Shown in pieces: positions 56,486-64,000 of a DNA stretch of 64,000 bases. This stretch comes from Sinorhizobium terangae. Its GTDB lineage: Bacteria > Pseudomonadota > Alphaproteobacteria > Rhizobiales > Rhizobiaceae. The stretch covers positions 744,001 to 808,000 of the forward strand of contig NZ_CP121659.1 of the NCBI RefSeq assembly GCF_029714365.1. The letters are read 5' to 3'. How positions within the stretch are numbered: the first letter of the stretch is position 1; the number at the start of each line of letters is the position of its first letter. Under the pieces are notes generated by a model. That model worked only from the letters and a program-made list of their open reading frames with translations. It searched no databases and was not told where the DNA came from. A program made the translations under genes and the position numbers.

Positions 56486-57892
56486 TCATTCGTCTTCGCC
56501 TTCCGTCTGCCTCAGAGCGCTCCGCGATCCGGCGATACGCGCCACGAGATCCGGCAGGCTCTCCATTTCGCTCCAGCGGCCGTTGCCGTTCTTCGGCAGC
56601 TCGGTCGATGCAGACGGCAATACGGCCTGGGAGAAACCGAGCTTCTCGGCTTCCTTGAGACGTTGGGCGGTATGCGCAACCGGCCGGATGGCACCCGACA
56701 AGCTGACTTCGCCGAAATAGACGCAATCGGCCGGAAGGGCAAGCCCGGCAAGCGAGGAAACCAGCGCGGAAGCGACCGCCAGGTCGGCGGCAGGCTCGGA
56801 AATGCGGTAACCGCCGGCAATATTGAGATAAACGTCGTGCTGGCCGAGGCGAACGCCACAATGGGCCTCGAGCACGGCGAGGATCATCGAGAGGCGGGCG
56901 GAATCCCAGCCGACGACCGCACGGCGCGGCGTTCCAAGCGACGTCGGCGCGACGAGCGCCTGCACTTCCACCAGCACCGGCCGGGTTCCTTCCATGCCGG
57001 CAAAGACGGCGGCTCCCGGCGACTTCTCGTTGCGTTCCCCGAGAAACAACTCCGACGGATTGGCGACTTCGCGCAGGCCCCTGTCCGACATCTCGAACAC
57101 GCCGATCTCGTCGGTCGGACCGAAGCGGTTCTTGACCGTCCTCAGGATGCGATAGTGATGCCCGCGATCGCCCTCGAAATAGAGCACGGCATCGACCATG
57201 TGCTCGACGACACGCGGGCCGGCGATCTGGCCCTCCTTCGTCACATGGCCGACGAGCACGACCGCCGTTCCGGTCTGCTTGGCGAAGCGGATCATTGCCT
57301 GGACGCCGGTTCGTACCTGGGTCACGGTCCCGGGCGCCGAATCGACGATGTCGCTCCATAGCGTCTGGATCGAATCGATGATGACGAGATCAGGGCGCTT
57401 GCCGTCCGCAAGCGTCGCCAGGATGTCTTCGACATTGGTCTCGGCGGCGAGAAGCACGTCGCTGTCGGCCGCCCCGAGCCGCTGGGCACGCAGACGCACC
57501 TGGGCGACGGCCTCCTCGCCCGAGACATAGATGACGCGATGCTTGCGGCGGGAAAGGGCCGCTGCCGCCTGCATCAGCACGGTCGACTTGCCGATGCCGG
57601 GATCGCCGCCGACGATCAAGGCCGACCCGCGCACGAAGCCGCCGCCCGTGACGCGGTCGAGTTCGGATATCCCCGTCTGGATACGCGGCGCGTCCTCGAT
57701 CTCGCCGGAAAGGGTGGTGAGCGCGACAGGCCGACCCTTCTTCGGCGCGCGCGATGGGCCGCCGCCGATGCCCGCCGTCGGGTCTTCCTCGATGATCGTG
57801 TTCCACTCGCCGCAGCCGTCGCACTTGCCCGCCCAGCGGGAATGGACGGTGCCGCAATTCTGGCAGATGAACTGGGTGCGGGCTTTCGCCAT
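56486..57892 (-). CDS. radA: DNA repair protein RadA
   Basis: 468 aa. The C4 zinc finger FICQNCGTVHSRW...GKCDGCGEW (split) opens the protein. Walker A GGDPGIGKST is near residue 95, the RadA-specific KNRFG motif is at about 257, and a Lon-protease-like C-terminal domain with GGYRISEPAADLAVA closes it. RadA helps branch migration of recombination intermediates. It heads the radA-cvpA-purF-SDR order on the minus strand. Confidence 0.95.
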   Translation of the reverse strand: MAKARTQFICQNCGTVHSRWAGKCDGCGEWNTIIEEDPTAGIGGGPSRAPKKGRPVALTTLSGEIEDAPRIQTGISELDRVTGGGFVRGSALIVGGDPGIGKSTVLMQAAAALSRRKHRVIYVSGEEAVAQVRLRAQRLGAADSDVLLAAETNVEDILATLADGKRPDLVIIDSIQTLWSDIVDSAPGTVTQVRTGVQAMIRFAKQTGTAVVLVGHVTKEGQIAGPRVVEHMVDAVLYFEGDRGHHYRILRTVKNRFGPTDEIGVFEMSDRGLREVANPSELFLGERNEKSPGAAVFAGMEGTRPVLVEVQALVAPTSLGTPRRAVVGWDSARLSMILAVLEAHCGVRLGQHDVYLNIAGGYRISEPAADLAVASALVSSLAGLALPADCVYFGEVSLSGAIRPVAHTAQRLKEAEKLGFSQAVLPSASTELPKNGNGRWSEMESLPDLVARIAGSRSALRQTEGEDE

Positions 57893-58038
57893 CGAGACTA
57901 GCTTTCGGATATGCGGGAGGCTGCGTGAATACGGCCGCGATTCCGAGAATCACTGCCGCTGTTCACATAATGCCGCGAAATGCTGCCCGAAAGGGTGTTT
58001 TTCGGCGACTGTCCGGCGAAGCAGCAATGGCCCCGCGT

Positions 58039-59178
58039 TCACGCACCGCCGATATAGCTTCGATGATAGCGATGCCCGAGGCTCGTCAGCAGCTCGTAAC
58101 CGATCGTTCCGCCGGCGCGCGCGACGTCGTCTATCGCGACATTGCGGCCGAAGAGCTCGATATAGTCGCCGGCGCGGACGGCCTTTTCCGGCAGGTCGGT
58201 GACGTCGAACAGGCTGAGGTCCATGGTGACCCGGCCGACATGCGGCACCTTCCTGCCATGCAGGAAGCCATAGGCGCCGGAAGGCATCGCCTGCCTGAGC
58301 GTCACACCGCCGCCGGATACCGAGCGGTGATATCCGTCGGCATAGCCGATCGCGACCGTTGCGATGCGGCTTTCGCGGGCGAAGCGTGCCGATGCGCCGT
58401 AGCTCGCCGTTGCGCCGGAGGGGACTGTGCGGACCTGGATGATGCGCGCTTCGGCGGTCACCACCGGCTTCATCGGATTGATCGCACCGTTCACCGCCTC
58501 GCCGCCATAAACTGCAATCCCGGGGCGTGTGAGGTCGAAATGGTAGTCCTTGCCGAGGAAAACACCGCCGGAATTCGCAAGGCTCGCCGGGACGCCCTCG
58601 AAGGCGGCGGCCGCCTCACGGAAGCGCTCGAGCTGATAAAGGTTCATCGGATGTTTGGGATCATCACCGCAGGCAAGATGGCTCATGATCAGCACGGGTG
58701 AGAAACTTGCCGGACGCGCAGGATCGTTGGCAAGCGCGACGGCTTCCTCTACCGATAGCCCGAGCCGGTTCATGCCGGTGTCGACATGAAGCACGCAAGG
58801 GTGGTCGCCGCGTTCGGAAAGCGCCGCCATGAAGACGGCGAGTTGTTCATCCGAGTTGATGATCGGCACGAGATCGTAGTCGAAGAAGAGTTCCTCGTTG
58901 CCTGGCCACATGCCGGCCAGAATGTAGATGCGCCCATCCGGAACCAAAGGGCGGAGCTCCGCCCCTTCTTCCGCGTTGGCGACGAAGAAGTCGCGTGCAC
59001 CGGCGGCGTAAAGGGCAGGGGCCGCCTGCGCAATGCCGAGCCCATAGGCATCTGCCTTCAGAACGGCGGCCGCGCGAGCCGTGCCGGAGCGCTCGTTCAT
59101 GGCGCGCCAATTGTCGGCCAGCGCCGCAAGATCGATGGTGAGCCTGTTGGAGGCGGAGAGGAATTCTGGTTCGTGCAT
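58039..59178 (-). CDS. alr: Alanine racemase
   Basis: 379 aa from ATG 59178. The enzyme makes D-alanine for peptidoglycan. Lys41 in AAVLKADAYGLG binds PLP, and the second catalytic base Tyr is in TASYGASARF. HVDTGMNRLGL and GRVTMDLSLFDVTDL are further family motifs. The ribosome-binding site is weak. It lies 146 bases upstream of radA in transcript order, so they may be separate units. A dispersed palindrome lies upstream. Confidence 0.94.
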   Translation of the reverse strand: MHEPEFLSASNRLTIDLAALADNWRAMNERSGTARAAAVLKADAYGLGIAQAAPALYAAGARDFFVANAEEGAELRPLVPDGRIYILAGMWPGNEELFFDYDLVPIINSDEQLAVFMAALSERGDHPCVLHVDTGMNRLGLSVEEAVALANDPARPASFSPVLIMSHLACGDDPKHPMNLYQLERFREAAAAFEGVPASLANSGGVFLGKDYHFDLTRPGIAVYGGEAVNGAINPMKPVVTAEARIIQVRTVPSGATASYGASARFARESRIATVAIGYADGYHRSVSGGGVTLRQAMPSGAYGFLHGRKVPHVGRVTMDLSLFDVTDLPEKAVRAGDYIELFGRNVAIDDVARAGGTIGYELLTSLGHRYHRSYIGGA

Positions 59179-59381
59179 ACCGGAAGCTCTGAGTGGACGA
59201 TACAGCAGCAATACATCCTGGCAGCGAAGGCCGCAAACGATCTGGTGCGATCGGGATGCCCGCTGTTGCGACAGGCGTCGTCGTTGTGGTCGCTGCGAGA
59301 GTGGTGATCGCAGCGTGAGTCGGCTGGTGCCGGGTGACTGCCGGATTAAACGTGTTTCGCTTCCAGTCGGCTGATTTTACC

Positions 59382-59452
59382 GCCCCTCATCCGGCTGCCG
59401 CCATCTTCTCCCCGTCGAGACGGGAGAAGGTCGCGGCAGCGGGATGAGGGGC
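59382..59452. repeat. 71-bp nested palindromic repeat between dnaB and alr
   Basis: Outer arms of 19 bases (59382-59400 and 59434-59452, GCCCCTCATCC... and ...GGATGAGGGGC) match at 18 positions. An inner CTTCTCCCCG/CGGGAGAAGG stem surrounds TCGAGA. The inner core recurs at 12074-12102. It occupies the 311-base gap between dnaB and alr, which otherwise shows no gene. Confidence 0.8.
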
Positions 59453-59489
59453 AGAGGCGTGCAGTTCACGCGTGGCGAACAGCCGCGGT

Positions 59490-60989
59490 TCAGTGCTCGT
59501 ACTGTGTGAAGGACGGATCCGCCAGGTCAGAGAAGCGTGTGTATTCGGATTGGAAGGCGAGCTTCACCGTGCCGGTCGGCCCGTGGCGCTGCTTGGCGAT
59601 GATCACGTCGGCCGTGCCCTTGACCTTGTCCATCTGCATCTTCCACTCTTCGTACTTCGGATCGAGTTCGTCGCGCGGCTCCATGTTCTTCACGTAGTAT
59701 TCCTCGCGGAACACGAAGAGCACCACGTCGGCGTCCTGCTCGATCGATCCCGATTCACGCAGGTCCGAGAGCTGCGGGCGCTTGTCCTCACGGCTTTCCA
59801 CCGCGCGCGAGAGCTGTGAGAGCGCGATGATCGGCACATTCAGCTCCTTGCCGAGCGCCTTGAGGCCGGTGGTGATTTCGGTGATTTCCTGCACCCGGTT
59901 CTCGCCTGATTTCTTGGAGCCGGTCATGAGCTGGACGTAGTCGACCACGAGTACGTCGAGGCCACGCTGACGCTTGAGGCGACGGGCGCGTGCCGCGAGC
60001 TGGGCGATCGAGATGCCGCCGGTCTGGTCGATATAGAGTGGCACCTTCTGCATCATCATCGAGCAGGCGACGAGCTTCTCGAAATCGGCTTCCGAAATGT
60101 CGCCACGGCGGATCTTCGAGGACGAAACCTCGGTCTGCTCGGAGATGATACGCGTGGCGAGCTGCTCGGACGACATTTCGAGCGAATAGAAACCGACGAC
60201 ACCGCCGTTCTTCGCCTTGAAGGAGCCATCGGGTTGCACCTCGGGCTCGTAAGCCGCGGCGATGTTGTAGGCGATGTTGGTTGCGAGCGATGTTTTGCCC
60301 ATGCCCGGGCGGCCGGCGAGGATGATCAGGTCCGAACGCTGCAGGCCGCCCATCTTTCCATCGAGCGAATGGATGCCGGTCGAAATGCCGGAAAGATGGC
60401 CGTCCCGGTCCTTCGCCGTCGCGGCCATGTCGATGGCGAGTGTCACGGCGTCGCTGAACGACTGAAAGCCGCCGTCATAGCGTCCTGTTTCGGCAAGCTC
60501 AAAAAGGCGCCGCTCCGCGTCCTCGATCTGGCTCTGCGGCGGCATATCGAGCGGCGCGTCATAGGCGATGTTGACCATGTCCTCGCCGATGGTGATCAGC
60601 GATCGGCGGAGTGCAAGATCGTAGATGGCGCGGCCATAATCCTCGGCATTGATGATCGAAACGGCCTCGGCGGCAAGGCGCGCGAGGTACTGGGCAACGG
60701 TCAGGTCGCCGACTTTTTCGTCCGCCTTGAGGAAGGTCTTGATCGTCACCGGGTTGGCGGTCTTGCCCATGCGGATGATCTCGCCGGCAACCTCGAAGAT
60801 GCGGCGGTGCAATGGCTCGAACAGATGTACCGGCTTCAGGAAGTCGGAAACCCGGTAGAACGCATCGTTGTTGACCAGGATTGCGCCAAGCAGCGCCTGC
60901 TCGGCCTCGAGGTTGTTCGGCGCTTCGCGGTAGTGCTGGTCCGCCTGATCCTTGGCCAAGGGGGCGAGCTTGCGCGCTGCGTCGTTCAT
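59490..60989 (-). CDS. dnaB: Replicative DNA helicase
   Basis: 499 aa with GGAAAG before ATG 60989. DnaB unwinds DNA at the fork as a hexamer. The N-terminal DnaG-binding domain (PNNLEAEQALLGAILVN, split) is followed by the RecA-like motor: Walker A AGRPGMGKTS near 235, Walker B VLVVDYVQLM, and ALSQLSRAVESR. Length is normal, with no intein. A 330-base gap upstream (60990-61319) holds its promoter and that of the divergent marR gene. Confidence 0.96.
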   Translation of the reverse strand: MNDAARKLAPLAKDQADQHYREAPNNLEAEQALLGAILVNNDAFYRVSDFLKPVHLFEPLHRRIFEVAGEIIRMGKTANPVTIKTFLKADEKVGDLTVAQYLARLAAEAVSIINAEDYGRAIYDLALRRSLITIGEDMVNIAYDAPLDMPPQSQIEDAERRLFELAETGRYDGGFQSFSDAVTLAIDMAATAKDRDGHLSGISTGIHSLDGKMGGLQRSDLIILAGRPGMGKTSLATNIAYNIAAAYEPEVQPDGSFKAKNGGVVGFYSLEMSSEQLATRIISEQTEVSSSKIRRGDISEADFEKLVACSMMMQKVPLYIDQTGGISIAQLAARARRLKRQRGLDVLVVDYVQLMTGSKKSGENRVQEITEITTGLKALGKELNVPIIALSQLSRAVESREDKRPQLSDLRESGSIEQDADVVLFVFREEYYVKNMEPRDELDPKYEEWKMQMDKVKGTADVIIAKQRHGPTGTVKLAFQSEYTRFSDLADPSFTQYEH

Positions 60990-61287
60990 GGTCTTTCCGT
61001 TTCCGCCTGTGATCCCGTGAGTTACCCGATTTGCTTCCTGTCACGCGGCAAGTCTAGTGTAGGCATGCAACAGTGCCGCGGCATCCAAACGTGCCGATCG
61101 TCTTTGCCCGTTGTTCGACTGATCCACAGGGGCGGGAGCGAAGCGTCACAAAGCGCTCCATCCCCGGCAAATTTGTTTGACGCCGCGAGCGAAGGCAAAG
61201 GTACCTGATTCGCACCCCGCCGTCGCTTGCCCCCATCATTCGCCATCTTGAAAAAACTCAGCAGTTGCATTAAGTAGGGGCAAAATA

Positions 61288-61304
61288 ATTAGCATACTAG
61301 TAAT
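61288..61304. promoter_or_regulatory. Candidate MarR operator ahead of the efflux operon
   Basis: ATTAGCATACTAGTAAT has imperfect dyad symmetry (ATTA and TAAT ends) and lies 15 bases before the chosen marR start. MarR proteins often bind such AT-rich palindromes near their own promoter. The rest of the 60990-61319 gap shows no gene. Confidence 0.45.
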
Positions 61305-61319
61305 ATGGAAAAGATACCA

Positions 61320-61763
61320 ATGCGCGATTCAGACGCAAACCGCGAATTGTTCGACGCGCTGGCGATGGTCAATCGCAAGCTGCGGGCGGTCTTCGACGCA
61401 CGGGTGAAGGAGCGGGGACTGACGCTGCCGCGTGCGCGTGCGCTGTTCATGCTCGCCAAGAAGGACGGGATCAACCAGCGGGAGCTGGCGGACGAACTCG
61501 AGATCGAGACGCCGACCATCGTGCGTCTGCTGGACGGTATGGAAAAGCAAGGCTTCATCGAGCGCCGTGTGGAGCTCTCCGACCGCCGCGCCAAGCAGAT
61601 CCACATGACGGACTTCGGTCGCTCCGTGGCCCGCGATATCCAGAACCTTGCGAACGACATACGAAACGACGTCCTCGACGGCCTTGAACCGGAGGAAATC
61701 GCTGTTGCGCTGAAGGTCGTCTCAACGATCGCAAGCAACGTGCAGTCGATCGCAAGGGTATGA
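61320..61763 (+). CDS. MarR-family transcriptional regulator
   Basis: 147 aa from ATG 61320, preferred because TGGAAAAG lies 6 bases upstream. An ATG at 61305 would add five residues but has no such site. The winged helix shows LTLPRARALFMLAKKDGINQ (split), RELADELEIETPTIVRLLD and the wing ERRVELSDRRAKQIHMT. MarR proteins release DNA on binding phenolic or toxic ligands. It stands 6 bases before the efflux transporter gene, so it likely represses the whole operon. Confidence 0.92.
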   Translation: MRDSDANRELFDALAMVNRKLRAVFDARVKERGLTLPRARALFMLAKKDGINQRELADELEIETPTIVRLLDGMEKQGFIERRVELSDRRAKQIHMTDFGRSVARDIQNLANDIRNDVLDGLEPEEIAVALKVVSTIASNVQSIARV

Positions 61764-61769
61764 CGACCG

Positions 61770-63455
61770 ATGCAGGCGCTCGCCAAACCCACCGCCGATG
61801 AGAATCATGGCACTCCGCCGGAGACGAGAGGCACACCGGCCGAAGAACGGCCCGAGCCGGCTGCGTCCGCATCTGCGCCTCCGGCGATGGGCCTCGGTAA
61901 ATCGGCCATCTACATTGCCTGCTCCGTGCTCCTGTTCCTGACGCAGGGGCTCGGCATGAACCTGGCGCTCGCCAATCTCACGCAGTTGCAAGGTTCGCTA
62001 TCGGCAACGTCGGTGGAGGCCGCGTGGCTGTCGGCCGCCTACATGGCGCCCAATGTCAGCCTTTCGGCCGCTCTGGTGAAGATCCGCGCACAGTATGGGC
62101 TGCGCCGCTTTGCGGAGATCGGCATCGTCGGTTTCGTCTTCGTCTCGCTGCTGAATGTCTTCGTTTCCGACCTGCACTCGGCGATTGTCGTGCGCTTCAT
62201 CAGCGGCATTGCCGCCGCGCCGATGTCGACGCTAGGCTTCCTCTACATGCTGGAAGCCTTTCCCCCCGCGCGCAAGCTGACTGTCGGGCTCGCGCTGGCG
62301 CTCACTTGCACGACGCTCGCCGCGCCGATTACGCGGCTGATCTCTCCGGAACTCATCGAATACGGCCAGTGGCATGGTCTCTATACCCTCGAGATGGCGC
62401 TGGCCCTGATCGCATTGCCGATCATCTATCTTTTGCCGCTGACACCCGTCCCTCATGGCAAGGTCATCCAGCGCACCGATATCGTGAGCTATCTGCTGCT
62501 CGCCGCCGGATTCGGTTGCATCGCGATCGTCCTCACGATGGGAAGGCTTTACTGGTGGTTTGAAGCTTCTTGGCTCGGGGTCTTGCTTGCGACCTCGGTC
62601 GTGATTCTCACCGCTTTCGTGCTGATAGAGCTCAACAGAGAGTTGCCGTTGATCGACGTGCGCTGGCTCGCGTCACGCGAGATCTTGCATTTTGCCACAG
62701 TGCTGCTGATCTTCCGCCTCGTGGCGTCGGAGCAGTCGGCGATTGCTACCAACTTCTACCAGCTGCTCGGCCTGCAGTACGATCAGCTCGCAACGCTCTA
62801 CTGGATCATTCTGGCGGCATCCGTCGGCGGCGGGCTGCTGTGTGCGGCTCTGATGCAGCCCGGGTATGCGGACGCCGTCCATGTCCTTGCTTTGACGCTG
62901 CTTGCCGCGGGTGCCTACATGGACAGTCACGCGACGAGCCTGACGCGCCCAGAGCAGATGTATCTCAGCCAGGCTCTGGTAGCAGCCGGCACGGCGCTTT
63001 TCCTGCCGCCGGCAATGGCCCGGGGGTTCAGGTCGGCGCTGGCCAAGGGACCGAGCTACATCGTGAGCTTCATCGTCGTCTTTCTCTTCACCCAGAGCAT
63101 CGGCGGCCTGATGGGGTCGGCAGCCTTCGGGACCTTTGTCACGGTCCGCGAGAAGTTTCACGCCAACATCCTCGCCGATGAGATCATTGCCACCAATCCT
63201 CTCGTCTCCCAGCGCCTCGCCCAGCTGTCGGGCGCCTATGCCAAGGCAATCGGCGACAAGGCGTTGCTCAACGGGGAGGGTGTGGCCCTGCTCGGGCAGA
63301 CGGTTACGCGCGAGGCCAATATTCTTGCCTATAACGACGCGTTCCTGCTGACGGCGATCCTCGCCCTTTGCGCGCTCGTCGTGCTCATCATCCATATCGC
63401 TTTAAATTGGCTCACCGCACGCAACCTCCCTGCAGCGGCGGCGACCACATCCTGA
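61770..63455 (+). CDS. MFS drug efflux transporter of the DHA2 (EmrB) type
   Basis: 561 aa, starting 6 bases after marR. A 40-residue polar N-terminus leads into about 14 membrane segments. AAWLSAAYMAPN, VRFISGIAAAPMSTLGF and the absence of the usual central cytoplasmic loop fit DHA2/EmrB relatives. The periplasmic insert near residues 465-515 (FVTVREKFHANIL) is typical of pumps that use an EmrA adaptor. The adaptor gene follows 21 bases later. Substrate unknown, probably a hydrophobic or phenolic compound. Confidence 0.9.
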   Translation: MQALAKPTADENHGTPPETRGTPAEERPEPAASASAPPAMGLGKSAIYIACSVLLFLTQGLGMNLALANLTQLQGSLSATSVEAAWLSAAYMAPNVSLSAALVKIRAQYGLRRFAEIGIVGFVFVSLLNVFVSDLHSAIVVRFISGIAAAPMSTLGFLYMLEAFPPARKLTVGLALALTCTTLAAPITRLISPELIEYGQWHGLYTLEMALALIALPIIYLLPLTPVPHGKVIQRTDIVSYLLLAAGFGCIAIVLTMGRLYWWFEASWLGVLLATSVVILTAFVLIELNRELPLIDVRWLASREILHFATVLLIFRLVASEQSAIATNFYQLLGLQYDQLATLYWIILAASVGGGLLCAALMQPGYADAVHVLALTLLAAGAYMDSHATSLTRPEQMYLSQALVAAGTALFLPPAMARGFRSALAKGPSYIVSFIVVFLFTQSIGGLMGSAAFGTFVTVREKFHANILADEIIATNPLVSQRLAQLSGAYAKAIGDKALLNGEGVALLGQTVTREANILAYNDAFLLTAILALCALVVLIIHIALNWLTARNLPAAAATTS

Positions 63456-63476
63456 TACACCAAGTAGACCACCACC

Positions 63477-64000
63477 ATGCTGAAAAATCTTCGTTCTGCC
63501 ACCACGCTTATCGTCCTTCTTGCCGGCCTCGCCGGCCTCTCGCTCGTTCTCTACGCTTGGCGCTTGCCGCCCTTCGACAGCTCGGTCGAAACCACCGAGA
63601 ATGCCTATGTCCGCGGCTATGTGACGATCGTCAGCCCCCAGCTTTCCGGCTACGTGGCGGAAGTGCCCGTCAAGGACTACGAGGAGGTGAGGGCCGGCCA
63701 GCTTCTCGTCAGGATCGATGATCGGATCTACGCGCAAAAACTCGCCCAGGCGAAGGCGACGCTTGCGGCGCAGCGCGCGGCGCTCGCGAATTCGTTCCAG
63801 CAGGAGCTGTCGGCAAAGGCGGGGATCGAGGCCAGCGAAGCGCAACTCGACAGCGCTCAGGCAGCCCTGGTTACCGCGAAAGCGTCGTGGGACCGCATTC
63901 GCCCCCTGGCCGAAAAGGGCGTCGCCACGCGCAGCGACGCGGACCAGTCGCGCGCTGGCTTCGAGCAGGCAGTGGCTGCCGTCAATCAGGCCAAGGCGAA
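63477..64000 (+). CDS. EmrA/HlyD membrane-fusion protein, 5' part
   Basis: ATG 63477 opens a frame that runs off the window after 174 codons. An N-terminal anchor (TLIVLLAGLAGLSLVLYAW) is followed by the biotinyl-lipoyl-like half VETTENAYVRGYVTIVSP and LSGYVAEVPVKDYEEVRAGQ, then a coiled-coil helix rich in Ala and Gln. This is the periplasmic adaptor layout of EmrA. With the MFS gene and an outer-membrane channel it would form a tripartite pump. The C-terminal half lies beyond the window. Confidence 0.9.
   Translation, partial: MLKNLRSATTLIVLLAGLAGLSLVLYAWRLPPFDSSVETTENAYVRGYVTIVSPQLSGYVAEVPVKDYEEVRAGQLLVRIDDRIYAQKLAQAKATLAAQRAALANSFQQELSAKAGIEASEAQLDSAQAALVTAKASWDRIRPLAEKGVATRSDADQSRAGFEQAVAAVNQAKA

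Noticed and set aside
59382..59452. Possible CRISPR or attachment-site repeat
   Set aside because: It is a single palindrome without spacers, integrase or tRNA nearby.

Overview
The window is a GC-rich, densely coded chromosomal segment from a Rhizobiaceae alphaproteobacterium, most likely Sinorhizobium/Ensifer. The evidence is the lpsL-rkpK pair, copies of a 105-bp two-palindrome repeat that match the rhizobial RIME1 design, the order smpB / rpoZ-rsh / acpS-lepB-rnc-era / recO, a NadQ-type regulator beside nadABC, and radA-cvpA-purF. The identification rests on recognition of families and gene order, not on a database search. I see no rRNA, tRNA, CRISPR array, transposase or prophage. Base composition and codon use look even throughout, so this reads as core chromosome.

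Layout. 1-8.2 kb: end of smpB, a NYN-domain protein, rpoZ, the (p)ppGpp enzyme rsh, a 50-aa DUF3563 protein, then an overlapping DUF2062-acpS-lepB-rnc-era run. 8.2-15.1 kb: a secreted phosphodiesterase, glutathionyl-hydroquinone reductase, a cyclopropane-fatty-acid synthase, tex and a small secreted protein. 15.2-17.7 kb: rkpK and lpsL, which make UDP-glucuronate and UDP-galacturonate for surface polysaccharides. 17.8-20.8 kb: an ArsR regulator divergent from an SRPBCC/VOC pair across a perfect palindrome, an L,D-transpeptidase lipoprotein, recO. 20.9-27.5 kb: a Tat-exported PhoX phosphatase with a PHO box, a giant DUF2339 membrane protein, an HD hydrolase and a MOSC protein.

27.6-36.5 kb is the most coherent regulatory unit: an MFS transporter, nadABC, sodC, and an overlapping reverse operon ygfZ-HD-phosphatase-nadQ. 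A perfect 29-bp palindrome precedes nadA, and a near-copy of its core precedes the MFS gene, suggesting a NadQ regulon that includes an uptake system. 36.5-43.9 kb: small secreted or unknown proteins, NUDIX and SRAP (HMCES-like) genes, a 48-aa candidate protein, cysS, three tandem GFA-family genes and a proline iminopeptidase. 44-53.3 kb: cimA, rarD-like transporter, a LOG-family enzyme, a LysM/Ig-like envelope protein, an Atm1-type ABC exporter, and psd-pssA (phosphatidylethanolamine synthesis) closed by a strong terminator. 53.3-61 kb, all on the minus strand: dnaB, alr, radA, cvpA, purF and a short-chain dehydrogenase. 61.3-64 kb: marR-emrB-emrA-type efflux locus, cut by the window end.

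I found no convincing wholly new system. The best leads are the extended NadQ regulon, RIME1 elements placed in the same orientation just ahead of two start codons, the triple GFA cassette, and two small proteins (50 and 48 aa).
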